A stretch of DNA of 40,470 bases from Chalciporus piperatus. Its lineage: Eukaryota; Basidiomycota; Agaricomycetes; Boletales; Boletaceae. The notes under the pieces were generated by a model, which did not search any database, was not told where the DNA came from, and saw only the letters and a list, made by a program, of their open reading frames with translations. Below, in pieces: positions 1 to 9,523 of the stretch. A program made the translations under genes and the position numbers. The DNA lies in the NCBI GenBank assembly GCA_038093975.1, contig JBBPTG010000219.1, forward strand, positions 1 to 40,470, read 5' to 3'. Positions within the stretch are counted from its first letter, which is position 1. Each line of letters opens with the position of its first letter.

Positions 1-638
1 AGCGCCAAAAACCCTTGCCCACTCTTCGGGAGCCTGGATCACTCGAATTGACTGGCACCTCCCAATTCTCGGCGTCACTTGTAGATGCCTCACAGGACGT
101 GCGTGATGTCTCTCAAAAAAATGCACCCGTGCCTCCGAGTCTTCCCAATTCTTTGGTCCCGCCAGCTCCCCCCCCTCTGCCGCCGAAGCCTGTCATGAGT
201 CGTGAGGAGAGGTTTGGATATGCAGAGCAGTCAGATCATCCTCGACAACTGGGGGGTGGTTATCCTCCTCATGTCTTCCATGCCCCACAGCAGCCGTTTT
301 ACCCCTACCATGGGAACGAAGGGATGATTCCCCCTCAGCGGGGAATGATGGACATGCGCCGTGGAATGTACCTTGACGGAGCGGGTTACCATGACGACAT
401 GTATCGGGGAGATTTGCGCGGGGCATACGGAGGTTCGGGCTTCTACTCCCGCAGAGATGCTTCTCCATTCGTAGCCCCAATGGATGATCGCGCATTCCTT
501 GGTCACGGCATCAGACCCAGTCCTCACCCCCTTCCTGGCTCAAGCCGTCAACCTAGCATCGGTCTGGCTGATACTCAGCAATTGCATCCCCAACCGTATC
601 GGCTCCCCTCCGTCGAGGCCAAAGAGCCATCCATCTGA
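1..638 (+). CDS. 3'-terminal exon of an unrecognised Pro/Gly/Met-rich protein (5' partial)
   Basis: The frame is open from the left edge of the window (codons from position 3) to TGA at 636-638, so the true start lies outside. The roughly 210 visible residues are low-complexity: a proline stretch (PAPPPLPPKP), then a segment rich in Gly, Met, Arg, Tyr and Pro with RGMMDMRRGMYLDG-like runs, and a Ser/Pro-rich end. No catalytic motif is visible. The composition resembles disordered tails of fungal RNA-binding or signalling proteins, but that is only a resemblance. AT-rich 3'-UTR-like sequence follows. The open length and the lack of nonsense codons, in contrast to most other ORFs here, suggest a living gene. 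Confidence 0.6.
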   Translation, partial: RQKPLPTLREPGSLELTGTSQFSASLVDASQDVRDVSQKNAPVPPSLPNSLVPPAPPPLPPKPVMSREERFGYAEQSDHPRQLGGGYPPHVFHAPQQPFYPYHGNEGMIPPQRGMMDMRRGMYLDGAGYHDDMYRGDLRGAYGGSGFYSRRDASPFVAPMDDRAFLGHGIRPSPHPLPGSSRQPSIGLADTQQLHPQPYRLPSVEAKEPSI

Positions 639-980
639 TAGGCTCACTCATCTTTTATCTTGGTCGTCATTTTTGCTCGTAATCTGTCATGTATCTAGAG
701 CAGTTTTAAAAGTATTTGACTTATTTGATTTATGTGGTGATTCATTTCCTCGACAACGAGATGAAGTATGATTGCTGGACCGGACTACGACATCAACTAG
801 ACTACGACATAACTACAAACTCATTAACAACCTGCTATGTCGAATGTGGTGCAGACAGGTAGACGTGCATCTTGACGAGGCTAGGCGCGGAGCTACAGTT
901 GGTTGTAAAGTGGCAGGCTTGAGAATGAGGAGAGGGCGGAGAGGTCGTGTAGTGTGGGTGGAAATGTGGAAGGCGAATAC
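639..980. other. intergenic stretch, no gene seen
   Basis: AT-rich sequence after the stop at 638 fits a 3' UTR up to about 770. The rest holds only short ORFs without protein-like character. Confidence 0.4.
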
Positions 981-1485
981 GAGCTGAATACCCTCGTCAG
1001 TCGGCACAAACCATTGTTTCGATAGGGCGTACCTGGTTTGTGAGAGTGACACGGCTGCTTGTGAGAACGCGCGTGCCTGCGAAGACCCAGGGACTCGGAA
1101 AAATGACATAGAACATGTTGACCTAAAAAGCGCGCATGGTGTGTGAGGGACACGTTGACTTGTGGGGACGCACGTGCGAAGACGAGCTGAATGCCCTCGT
1201 CAGTCGGCACAAACCATTGTTTCGATAGGGTGTACCTGGTTTGTGAGAGAGTGACACGGCTGCTTGTGAGAACGTGTGTGCCCGCGAAGACCCAGGGACT
1301 CGGAAAAATGACATAGAACATGTTGACCTAAAGAGCGCGCATGGTGTGTGAGGGACACGTCGATTTGTGGGGATGCGCATGCTTGCGAAAACGCATGGGC
1401 TTGAGAAGAACGACATTACGTTGACCTGAGAGCGCGCGTTGGTCTGTGAGGGACGAGTTCGTCTGTGATGACATATCACCTGGTT
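981..1485. repeat. imperfect tandem repeat, unit about 205 bp, 2 copies plus a degenerate third
   Basis: The unit beginning GAGCTGAATACCCTCGTCAG at 981 recurs at 1184, and the internal word TGTTGACCTA recurs at 1116 and 1321 (205-bp spacing). A shorter, diverged third copy (GTTGACCTGAGAGCGCGCG) follows around 1420. The ORFs across it are repeats of each other in frame and do not look like a real protein. Unit two differs from unit one by several substitutions and small indels, so the duplication is not very recent. Confidence 0.8.
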
Positions 1486-1828
1486 GTCGTGAAAAAAAGA
1501 GAAGAAAAAACAAACAATCGCATTCTTGAGCACGTGCCGGACGACAATGAATAAGCTACCGATGTTGCTGGTTGGGCTGACTGACTTGCTGTCGACACGA
1601 GGGCTCGACGAGGTGCGCAAGGAGTTGTTGGCATCGATGGATGCATTCCATATGGTGGTCAAAGTAGGTCGCTGACACTACGCGAGAGGTACCGGAGAGC
1701 GTCTTGAACAGGCTGGTCGACAGACGGAAACCACTAATGGAATAGAGGGAGCAGGCAGAAACGAGGTTTGGTCTCTGAGACCGATTGTTGTTGTGCAAGG
1801 AAACTAATCCGAATGACCGTGGGAACAT
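1486..1828. other. no certain gene; sequence just beyond the Copia break
   Basis: On the minus strand the Copia frame has a TAG at 1829-1831 and continues directly with MFPR, which matches the usual Copia continuation after the integrase. Homology then appears to stop and the frame reads on to about 1556 without recognisable reverse transcriptase. On the plus strand a 42-codon ORF from ATG 1550 looks weakly protein-like but is not recognised. Confidence 0.3.
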
Positions 1829-4357
1829 CTAAAAAGTGGTGCCAAGGGTGGAGTTGTTTGGGCGCATAAAAATGTAGTTGCGCTCACTACCAGGGGCAAC
1901 ACCGAGATAAATCATTAATTGGGACTTCGGTTGTAGTTTCCCTTTCCTTGTTTCATCGGGAAGATGCACGTATGCACCACATCCGAATACTCTTAGGTGG
2001 GAGACGGAGGATTGTTCCCCTGTAAGTTTCTCCATAGGAGTCTTCCAGTTCAACCTAGCCATTGGTGTACGATTGTACACGTGGGATGCATGCGTAAACG
2101 CGAATTCCCAGTAAGAATCAGGTAGGCAAGCGTGTAACCGCATCGCCTGTGCTTTGTCCATTAATGTGCGGATTAAGCGTTCCGCACGCCCGTTCTGCTG
2201 ATGTGCGTATGGGGCGGACTGTTGAATACGGATGCCTTCATCGCGCATGTATTCCGTGAATGCCTTGGAGGTATATTCACCTCCGGCATCGGATTTCCAA
2301 GCCTTTACTTTGGCGTTGTACTGTGTGCGGACGAAAGCAATAAATTGTTTGACCATTTTAAAGGTCTGGTCCTTTGTGTGTATAAGGGCGAGCCAGGACA
2401 TCGATGTGAAGTCATCGTAGAATACGACCACATATTTAAACTTATGATACGATTCTATCTCAAATGACTTGAGATCAGAGTGTATTAACTCAAAAGGAGC
2501 GCTTGCACGCGTCTCAGTATGAGGAAACATCCTGTTTGGCTGTTTGCCAAGTTCGCAACCGGGACAAATGGGAGGATTGGACGGAATTTCAACGTCCGGG
2601 AAATCTTTAAGATGTTTGCGTGCGGCTTTAAGCACGTCACGCGAGGGATGACCGAGGCGGCGATGTAGCAAGTCGTAGTCCACAGCGGCCATGCTGATAG
2701 GCTTGGCATGTGGTTTGACAGTTGGCGCTTTGATCCAGTACATGGTATCACGACCATGCGAGTGAAACGATAGTATGGTCTTTTTAATGCAGGTATCTTG
2801 AAATTCGATACCGTTCGGAACAGCTTTCAGTGTCAGACACTGATCTTTGAGTAGTGTACCCATCGAGATAAGCTTGATGTTACAAGTGGGCATATATATG
2901 GTCGGCGATAACCGCACGGTGTTCCCATTGAACTCCACAATCACTGTGCCGATGCCAAGAATTGGCGCACGACCGTTCGCTGTTTGTGAGTACTCTGGCT
3001 TGGTAAAAGCATTGTACTCGGCGAAATCATTTATATTATTTGTGAAATGAGCCGAAGCTCCTGAATCTAGCAGCCAGAGGTCTGCTGGTGTATCATACAC
3101 ATCGCTTTTTTGCTTGCCCTTATTGTTCTTCGAACAGTTATCACACAGTGAGAACGGGGTAGCAGTAGATTTATTTCTATCTACTACATCAGACATATTG
3201 TTACGCAATATATAATTCTGAGGCGAAGGCCGCACGTCAGTGTCTGTGTAGAGAAAGAGAGGGAATGGGACTTGCCAGACGTCAGCGGCCCCAAAGTCGA
3301 AGTACTGTGAGATGAACTCGTCAGGAGCTTCGTCGCCTAAGGAGACGGTGTCTTCGCCCTCCGCCTCATACTCCTCGTCGAGGGGTATGATGGACGCGAT
3401 CTCCATCTCCGCGTCTTCGATCGTTTCCTCCAAGCGCTCTAGAAGAGAGCGGGAGGGGGTTTCATGAATTCGGGAAAAACCAGAGGGGCCGAAGTAGGCC
3501 GCACCGAGCTGGTTCTGGAGAGTCCTATGGTCATTGACCGGGAAGGACATCGAGGCGCCATCCTTCTTGTAGAAGGGCGAACGCGGGAGAGAGACGTGGG
3601 TCTCGTAGTCGATGTGGCGGTTAGCCACGGGGTCGAGCGTACGGACGGTCTCGATGGTAGGGGTTACACCCAGCCGGTCCGCTAGGGAAATGGCGTTCTG
3701 GGTGTGAGGGAATGCGGGAGGCCCATATTGGTGGGCGCCAGTAGTGTGCGCAATGGTGCGAGGGTCGACGACGGGGGAGGTGAAGATGATGGAGGCCGGG
3801 CTGAGTACCGGAGCGTTGGAGAAAGAGGAGAAGGCGAAGGACGCGGATGCGTTGTTTGCATTGGCGCAACGATCGTCGTGCTTCTTCTTGCCCTTCTCCG
3901 AGCGTTTATCTTCCCTGCGCTTCTTCTTTTTCTGCTCGCCATCCGGCTTCTGCGAGGCAGAGGACTCCTGTTGTTGATTAAACTTGGGGTCGTCCCCCTT
4001 CCGCTTAACAGCGGAGATCTGGTTTGCCTGCTGAGCAGGCTGCGCATTCTTCGGCACACGTCGGGAGATGTGCTGCTGGTAGGCAGCGACGACACGTTGT
4101 TCGATCTGCACCAGGGTAGGTGCAGCGACGGTGGGAGTGGTGGTGGTGACGACGGTTGGTACGGATCTCTCATTTACTGATTTCACGACGTAGTCGGCGT
4201 AGGCGGGGAGCTTGGCCAACACGAACATCCGTTGGATGTTGTCTGGGATCGTATACGTAAGAGTGTTCAGCTTTGCGAACGAGCTGTTGAGAGCGGCGAA
4301 AGTCTTCCCCAGGTGGTCTTTAATCGAAGAGGAGAAAAGGGAGCGGGTGGGACCACG
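1829..4357 (-). pseudogene. Copia gag-protease-integrase polyprotein, truncated at both ends
   Basis: The ORF has an internal ATG at 4228, but the same frame is open back to 4357 and the 43 upstream codons read as the end of a UBN2-type gag domain, so the ATG is not the real start. Numbering from 4228: lysine-rich gag tail (about 95-120), protease with DSGAS at about 388, GAG-pre-integrase H-H-C-C zinc motif at about 522-558, and integrase core with HSD near 585, SDAGGEY near 647 and NGRAER near 682 (D-D-E set). It ends with TAG right where Copia polyproteins continue to MFPR and reverse transcriptase. Gag upstream of 4358 is interrupted by TGA, suggesting an internal deletion. Confidence 0.85.
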
Positions 4358-4558
4358 TCAGCGTGAACGCTCAGAGCCCATATCCTAGGGAGACATAGTC
4401 TCCCCATGGGATCTGACTCATTGTGGTCATGTCCCTTCTGAGTGTGACCGCATCAAGAGGGATGCTCGGCGGTAAAACCGCGCAGAGCGACCAAACATTC
4501 TTGTAGGCAAGAACACCAGAGTAGTCAGCGGCGCTTTCGCGCACAGCTGAGCTACTCA

Positions 4559-4570
4559 GGGCTCATAACC
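4559..4570 (-). promoter_or_regulatory. Copia primer-binding site, half-tRNA-iMet type
   Basis: On the minus strand GGTTATGAGCCC follows the LTR end (...AACA) without a gap. Its complement, GGGCTCATAACC, is the anticodon stem-loop of initiator tRNA-Met with its CAT anticodon. Priming by a half-tRNA-iMet cut at the anticodon loop is known for Drosophila copia and other hemiviruses. Confidence 0.75.
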
Positions 4571-4754
4571 TGTTGAGAGGGTTCCGATGAGGAACTACTT
4601 CTGGTGCTTACCTAGCAGTGAGGTTGTTGAGTAACTTTGAACGTTGTGGTTACAAGTCAAGTTGTATTGGAACTCAGATCGACTGAGTCCGAATGTGATA
4701 TAGAACAAGCGTGGTAAATACCTTCTATACTAAGAATGTACGCTACATTCAACA
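4571..4754 (-). repeat. Copia 5' LTR (184 bp)
   Basis: Bounded by TGTTGA at 4571 and TTCAACA ending at 4754, which are inverted complements, with the TG..CA ends expected of an LTR. The primer-binding site abuts its inner end. It lies at the edge of the hairpin/first-exon repeat that begins near 4780. No second LTR is present. Confidence 0.75.
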
Positions 4755-4779
4755 GCTTTGAGCCCGCGCGGCTGTACTT

Positions 4780-5009
4780 GAGGTGAGTAGTGGTGGTGGT
4801 GGTGAGCGAGAACTCACCTGGTGAAGCCGGCGGGGCTGTTGAGCCCTCGCCGGCTGCGTTTTCGTGCTGTGTTGAGGTGGGTTGTGGGGTAGTGGTAGTT
4901 GTAGTTTGGTTGTAGTGATGAGGACTCGAAAATGCTGACGCGGCAAGTTCAACGCGGTCACGTGACCTTCCCGCGCTGACCTTTGACAAGTCCAACCATT
5001 AGGGAAATT
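4780..5009 (-). repeat. hairpin/first-exon repeat with promoter block, start codon lost (minus-oriented copy)
   Basis: On the minus strand this copies the arrangement at 39034-39211: promoter block with a CACGTG palindrome, then a first exon ending at a GTGAGT donor (around 4818). The related copies begin ATGGCCGGCGAGGG; here the start codon is ACG (AAAACGCAGCCGGCG), so the exon has no start. The hairpin core 4826-4854 is GCCGGC, GGGCT, a 4-nt loop GTTG, AGCCC and GCCGGC with one unpaired stretch. No downstream exons follow before the Copia LTR. Confidence 0.6.
4956..4967. promoter_or_regulatory. 12-bp CACGTG palindrome
   Basis: GGTCACGTGACC is a perfect palindrome with an E-box core, a typical binding site of bHLH proteins. 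It sits in a block (4939-5021) conserved with 39129-39211, about 90-100 bp upstream of the first exon. The function is inferred from the shape and the conservation. Confidence 0.45.
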
Positions 5010-5640
5010 AAGCTACACTTATCTACGCTTTTTGTACACTCAATCACAACACTTTCACACTTTTAACTACACTTTTGTACGCTTTTTTGTACACTTAGCT
5101 CCAGTCAAACCTAGTTACTTTGCTACACTCTTGACTACCCTTAGTACACTTTTTTGTACACTGTTCCTACACTCAATCCTAATATACTTTGGTACACTTT
5201 TGATTACTGATTTAGTACGCTTTTTTGCTACAGTTTAGCTACACTTTCCTACACATTTGACTACAGTTTTACTACAGTCTAGCTACACTCTATCCTAATA
5301 GACTTTCCCACACTATTGACTACACATTCACTACGTTTTTTTGAACACTTTAGCTACACTCTAATCTAATAGACTTTCCCACACTTGTAACTACACTTTT
5401 AGTACGCTTTTTTGCTACACTCTATTACTACACATTTTCCCACATGTGTAACTACACTTTTAGTACGCTTTTTTGTACACTTTAGTTACACTTCATCACT
5501 ACACATTTTCCCACACCATTGACCACACTTTTAGTACGCTTTTTTGCTACACTTTGCTACACTTTTCACTACACTTACTACACTTTTGCTACACTCAGTT
5601 TTCCACCCTTTGGACTACTTATACCTTCAGAAAAGTTGAG
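5010..5640. repeat. TACACTTTT minisatellite (left copy)
   Basis: Irregular array of units of about 58-70 bp built from TACACTTT, ACTACAC and the very regular block TAGTACGCTTTTTTG (for example near 5075, 5213, 5400, 5460 and 5534). The same array in the same orientation occurs at 39212-39990. ORFs across it are Thr/Leu/Phe/Tyr-rich artefacts. Confidence 0.85.
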
Positions 5641-6170
5641 TATAATTATCATGAATTATATGAAATATCATGAAATACCAGATAATATACTCTCAAGGGT
5701 GGTCAGCCATTTGTAACTGACACAAAATTTCCTGATTATATGAGAAATTACATGATATTTTCGAAAAAAACACAGTTTTTCAGTAAATTTCTACTATTCT
5801 ATACAATTATCTAGGGGAGGGTTTTCCTGATGTCACCATCATCCTCGACTACGACAACTACGACGATGAGAAACGACGACACAATGCACACAATTGGGCG
5901 TGCGTTGTGTCGGTGTTTCCGTTCGTGTTCTGCTCATTAGTACCTCGTTGCCCCCACCTCCGAGTCGTTGCCCTCAGGTAAGAGGCAAGTCATGCGTCCG
6001 CGGATGTGTTTGATTGTGTATTTGTGATGTGTGAGTTGCGAAGTTGCGAAGTCAGGCAGGGCGGACTTACGAAACAGCAGTGTAAGACAGAGACCCAACC
6101 TTTTCCTGATGTAGACACTCTCGACGTGTGATCTCTGCGAGCATTAAGCTCGTCGCTCGTGCTGCTCGAC
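5641..6170. other. AT-rich then mixed intergenic stretch, no gene seen
   Basis: 5640-5810 is AT-rich with short dyads such as ATGAAATATCATGAAATACC. 5817-6170 contains TTTTCCTGATGT at 5822 and again at 6101, words that recur at 7819, but no convincing coding sequence. Confidence 0.35.
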
Positions 6171-6218
6171 CTGTTTCTCTCCCGTTCTTTCTTTCACACC
6201 CAACCAAGTTTTAGCAAC

Positions 6219-6637
6219 ATGCCCACCTCCACCCGCTCAAACAAATGTGCTGCCCCTGCGCCCAGGCCGGCGAGGGCTCAACAGCCCCGCCGGCCTTACT
6301 AGGTGAGTTTCCACTCCCCCACCACCACATCCACTTACCTCGAGCATAGCTGCTCGTGCCCCACCATCACCTCCCACCTTCAACACCCACTCGAACACGG
6401 CCGGCGAGGGCTCAACAGCCCTGCCGGCCTCACTAGGTGAGTTTTCACTTACCCACCACCACATCTACTCACCACAGACCCCCTCCACAGCTCCCCACCA
6501 CTTTTTTACGAGCCAGCGAGCTCGTTCGCGCACGCCGCCACCTCACGACACCTCCACACCTCCTCCCAACTCAAAGCCTCTAACTCAACATCAAAACATG
6601 GCTGGCGAGGGCTCGACAGCCCCGCCGCCATCATCAG
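6219..6637 (+). repeat. three first-exon/hairpin units, plus orientation, with pyrimidine-rich promoter
   Basis: A pyrimidine-rich run ending CACACCCAACC precedes ATG 6219. Hairpin cores lie at 6266-6294, 6400-6428 and, degenerate, 6601-6629. Each is followed by a splice-donor-like GTGAGTTT (6303, 6435, 6638). In the third unit an ATG at 6598 opens the core in the frame MAGEGSTAPP. The first unit instead reads MPTSTRSNK and then meets TAG just before the donor. These units are inverted relative to those at 4826 and at 38619-39069. Confidence 0.65.
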
Positions 6638-7440
6638 GTGAGTTTCCACTCACCTACTACCACCACATGTACTCACCACAGACCCCCTCCACAGCTCCCC
6701 ATCGCTTTTTCACAAGCCGGCAAGCTCGTTCATGCATGCCGCCATCTCACACGACCGCTCGGGCTGCTTGCCCCATCACCACCACCATCCACCTCCTCGA
6801 ACTCAAACAATGAATTAGTTCTCTCCTCAAGTCCCTGGAAGATGACCTCCAGATCAAGAAAGGGTTGATCGACTATGTAAGTTCTATTCCTTTCAATGAC
6901 AATGTACTACTGTACTACTAAAAATCTGTACTACCTGGTGGACTCAAGGGGGAATCGAGCGGTAGGTTTCGTATCTCTTAATTTTCAATTGCTGACATTC
7001 AAGTTCACAGGTGGAATGTGTTCTTGTAGGCTTGATTGATGGGGCACCTCAAGAGTTCAACGACACAGTTTTCAGGCCAAGGTATATAGTTTTTAAGTTG
7101 TAGTCGACACTTATTTTTACTATCCATATTCAGATGGGAGCACTACATGAAGATGCTCCAAGAATTTGAGGCAAAGTGCCCAACCTATCTGGCAGGCGTT
7201 CAAAAGAGGATCCGGGAGGACACCAGGTAAGTTCTCACTGATTTTTGACAAGACATCGCTGATTTTTAACGATACAGAGTGAACCCAGCGTCATCGTCAG
7301 GCCTTTCCTTTGATTTCGCCAGTCTGGAGACCAACACCAAAACCTCCAATGCTACTGCCACCACCACCACCCCCATCTCCATCCCCGCTACTACCACAGC
7401 TAACACTGCCATTTCTGCTGCTGATATCCCCGTCGTTTAA
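6598..7440 (+). CDS. spliced hypothetical protein of a repeat-associated family
   Basis: Not recognised. Exons inferred from GT..AG borders and frame: 6598-6637 (MAGEGSTAPP start), about 6819-6876, 7011-7081, 7134-7226 and 7278-7440 (TAA 7438-7440). Introns 7082-7133 (52 nt) and 7227-7277 (51 nt) are typical for basidiomycetes, and the last four exons join in one frame. The protein runs from a short helical segment (SLLKSLEDDLQIKKGLIDY) through WEHYMKMLQEFEAKC to a Thr/Ala-rich tail. The join from the first exon to 6819 does not hold frame, so the N-terminus is uncertain. The 6877-7010 intron may hide a 13-nt exon. It may be a small domesticated or transposon-borne gene. Confidence 0.5.
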
Positions 7441-7499
7441 ATTTATTGTTTTGATTGTTTTACATTTCATTTCATCATGTATTATATTAGCACCGAATT

Positions 7500-7832
7500 C
7501 AGCCTGAAGTATTTTAACTCAAGTGTGATATTTTGACATAAAGAGTGAAAAATGGCGCCATATGGAAAAGCCCCCAGTTGTTTTTTCACTTTTCCATTTG
7601 GTGCACATTGTGCACATATAGCTTATATTGACAGAGGCCTTGTACATGTCTACAGGCCCTGCTATATGATGCAATTTGGTGCTATTTGTATGCTATATGA
7701 TACACTATAGTTGGGTACTTTTCCCTTTTTGCCATATGGCCCATAGTGCACAAATAACATCAAATAGCATCAAATAGCATCAAATATTGCCATATGGTGA
7801 CATATGGCATAAGTCATTTTTCCTGATGTGGG
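7500..7832. other. palindrome-rich AT stretch, possible MITE relic
   Basis: No gene. CATATGG words recur on both sides (7559, 7732, 7792, 7801), GCATCAAATA is tandemly repeated near 7765-7785, and AAAAATGGCGCCATATGG near 7550 is loosely matched in reverse near 7790-7822. This suggests a foldback element, but clear terminal repeats and a target duplication could not be fixed. Confidence 0.3.
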
Positions 7833-8940
7833 TTGCAGCTGTGGACTGATACTCAAATACTTCCAGCGGCATTTCAGGGTGAATCGTCGCTCAAGATTAC
7901 AGGGCAAACCTTTCCTTGGGCACGGTGGCTGGAGGTGGCAATCGAGTTGAAGGTTCGCTTGATCAACTGGGACGCTGAGTCACTTGTGCCGGGCATCAAT
8001 TGTGATGCCAAGAGTCTGGGACTCAGTGTGTTGCGAAAAATGCTAGAGGCCTATAAACGGAACTCAGAGGCGAAAGCCAAGGTCGCGAACGAGATCAACA
8101 TTGTGGGACTAAGGTAAGCATTGTTAAGTGTAACATCATGGCAAGAACTAATCCATCATAGCTGAGCTCTCGATATCCCCTGCTGATACTGCATGGGGTT
8201 CTATCCCCTTGGTGATCGACACTCATGGCGACATTCTGGCTTCCATTCGAAATTCCCTGAAGCCGACTGCGAGCAAGAAGGGCAAAGGAAAGAAAAAGCG
8301 AGTGCGATCTGCGAGTGTCGAGGTGGACAAGGATATACGTGAACACTCAGCTGGTCCATCCTCGAAACCTATCGAGCCACACCGCCGAGTGAGGTGCTGG
8401 ATTGATGATTCAGAGTCAGAAGGTCTCAATGTCACTGAAGCCAATCCCAAACCACCAGTCCCAACTCCATCACCTCCTCGTGCCCCTCTGTGACCTCACC
8501 CTGCTCCTCGTGCTGTTCTTCTGCATATTGAAGCTGTGCCTGCTCGTCCATTGCAACTCCCTCACCGGGCAGACTCTGATGATGATAATATTGTTGGTCC
8601 CCTGGTGCCTCGCACCACTGTTGCAAACCCAACTCGGCCTCGATCCTGTGTTCCCACACAGTCACCTCGGGGACAAGTAAAATCCCGCTCCAAGGTTCAT
8701 TGTGGTCGATCTGTTGTTCCAGGGCCTCCACCTGGCGGTCTTGCTAATCCATGGTTGCATCCGGCACATTCACAGTTTTACCAGTATCCCCCTATGCCCA
8801 TGTATCACAATTAGATGTATCCACCATACCAACCTCCTCATGGTCCTGCTCCTCCTTACAACTATCCCATGGCCATGGGCAATGCAGGGATGGGGCCATC
8901 CAATGAAGCCACATATTTAGAGGACTCGGGTGAAGAGTAG
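7833..8940 (+). pseudogene. broken hypothetical gene with two in-frame nonsense codons
   Basis: First part 7833-8113 (about 93 codons) has a protein-like sequence including FPWARWLEVAIELKVRLINW and KMLEAYKRNSEAKAKV, then a GTAAGC donor at 8114 and an acceptor TAG at 8161 (48-nt intron). The second part uses one frame from about 8164 to TAG 8938-8940. It has a lysine-rich patch (KKGKGKKKR), an acidic/Ser patch and a Pro/Tyr/Met-rich end, but is crossed by TGA 8491-8493 and TAG 8812-8814. The intron borders also do not join the two parts in frame. The fused WxxxVELxVRLxxW-type segment is common in repeated Agaricomycete hypothetical proteins, but I cannot name the family. Confidence 0.5.
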
Positions 8941-9039
8941 AGTACATAGTCTTGCCATTCTTGTGTAGATAGTCAAAAATCACTAATGTGCTGTGTGCCT
9001 GTTTGGTTGAGTTATTGATATGTGATGTGGATAACTTGC

Positions 9040-9300
9040 ATGTGGGACTCCTGATGTGACATATGGAAATCCCTCTGTGCTATATGGGACTCCCATTGTG
9101 ACATGTGGGACTCCCGTCGTGACATGTGGGAATCCCTTTCAGATCTATGGGCATCCCCTTCTGACATGTGGGAATCCCTCTGTGCTATATGGAAATCTCA
9201 TTGTGACATGTGAGACTCCCATTGCAACACACGGGACTCCTGTGGTGACATGTGGGAATCCCTTTGCCCTATAGGGGAATCCTCTCAGGAAATGTGGCTA
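9040..9300. repeat. minisatellite, TGACATGTGGGACTCCC type
   Basis: About eight units of roughly 30 bp built from GTGACATGTGGGA(C/A)TCCC, with alternates CTATATGG and ACACGGG. The GTGGGA.TCCC core is shared with the larger array at 10540-11620. The short ORF 9056-9274 is a repeat artefact. Confidence 0.8.
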
Positions 9301-9523
9301 GTCCATGGACCATGATCAGACTTCAGGCCATGTGGGTATCCCTTGAGGACATGTGGGTAGCTCTGAGGGAAGTCTGGAGAAGAAGTAAAGTTACCATGGA
9401 TTTCAAGTTTCCAGGACTTCTATTTACTCTTTGTCACATTTGTAGGAGCTCATAAAACCCCAGGCAATCAGTGTGATTGCTCACACACTGCCAACCTTGT
9501 GTCTGCATCACACTTTAACAACC

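Larger units (their letters stand above)
1829..4754 (-). mobile_element. Ty1/Copia retrotransposon fragment (5' LTR to integrase; 3' half missing)
   Basis: Reading on the minus strand: LTR 4754-4571, primer-binding site 4570-4559, leader and damaged gag start, then one long ORF with gag tail, protease and integrase, ending at 1829. The order protease-integrase before reverse transcriptase is the Copia (Pseudoviridae) order. Reverse transcriptase, RNase H, polypurine tract and 3' LTR are absent, so no target-site duplication can be read. The fragment cannot transpose on its own. The missing half was probably lost by deletion at about 1815-1831. Confidence 0.85.

Noticed and set aside
3704..4180. 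158-codon plus-strand ORF and other ORFs opposite the Copia polyprotein
   Set aside because: Antisense shadows of a well-supported minus-strand coding region.
4551..4600. A tRNA-Met gene on the plus strand (CAGGGCTCATAACCTG anticodon-like arm)
   Set aside because: There is no proper D arm, T arm or acceptor stem; the match is explained by the half-tRNA primer site of the Copia element.
5032..5716. Phe/Tyr/Thr-rich short ORFs in the TACACTTTT arrays
   Set aside because: Low-complexity translation of a minisatellite.
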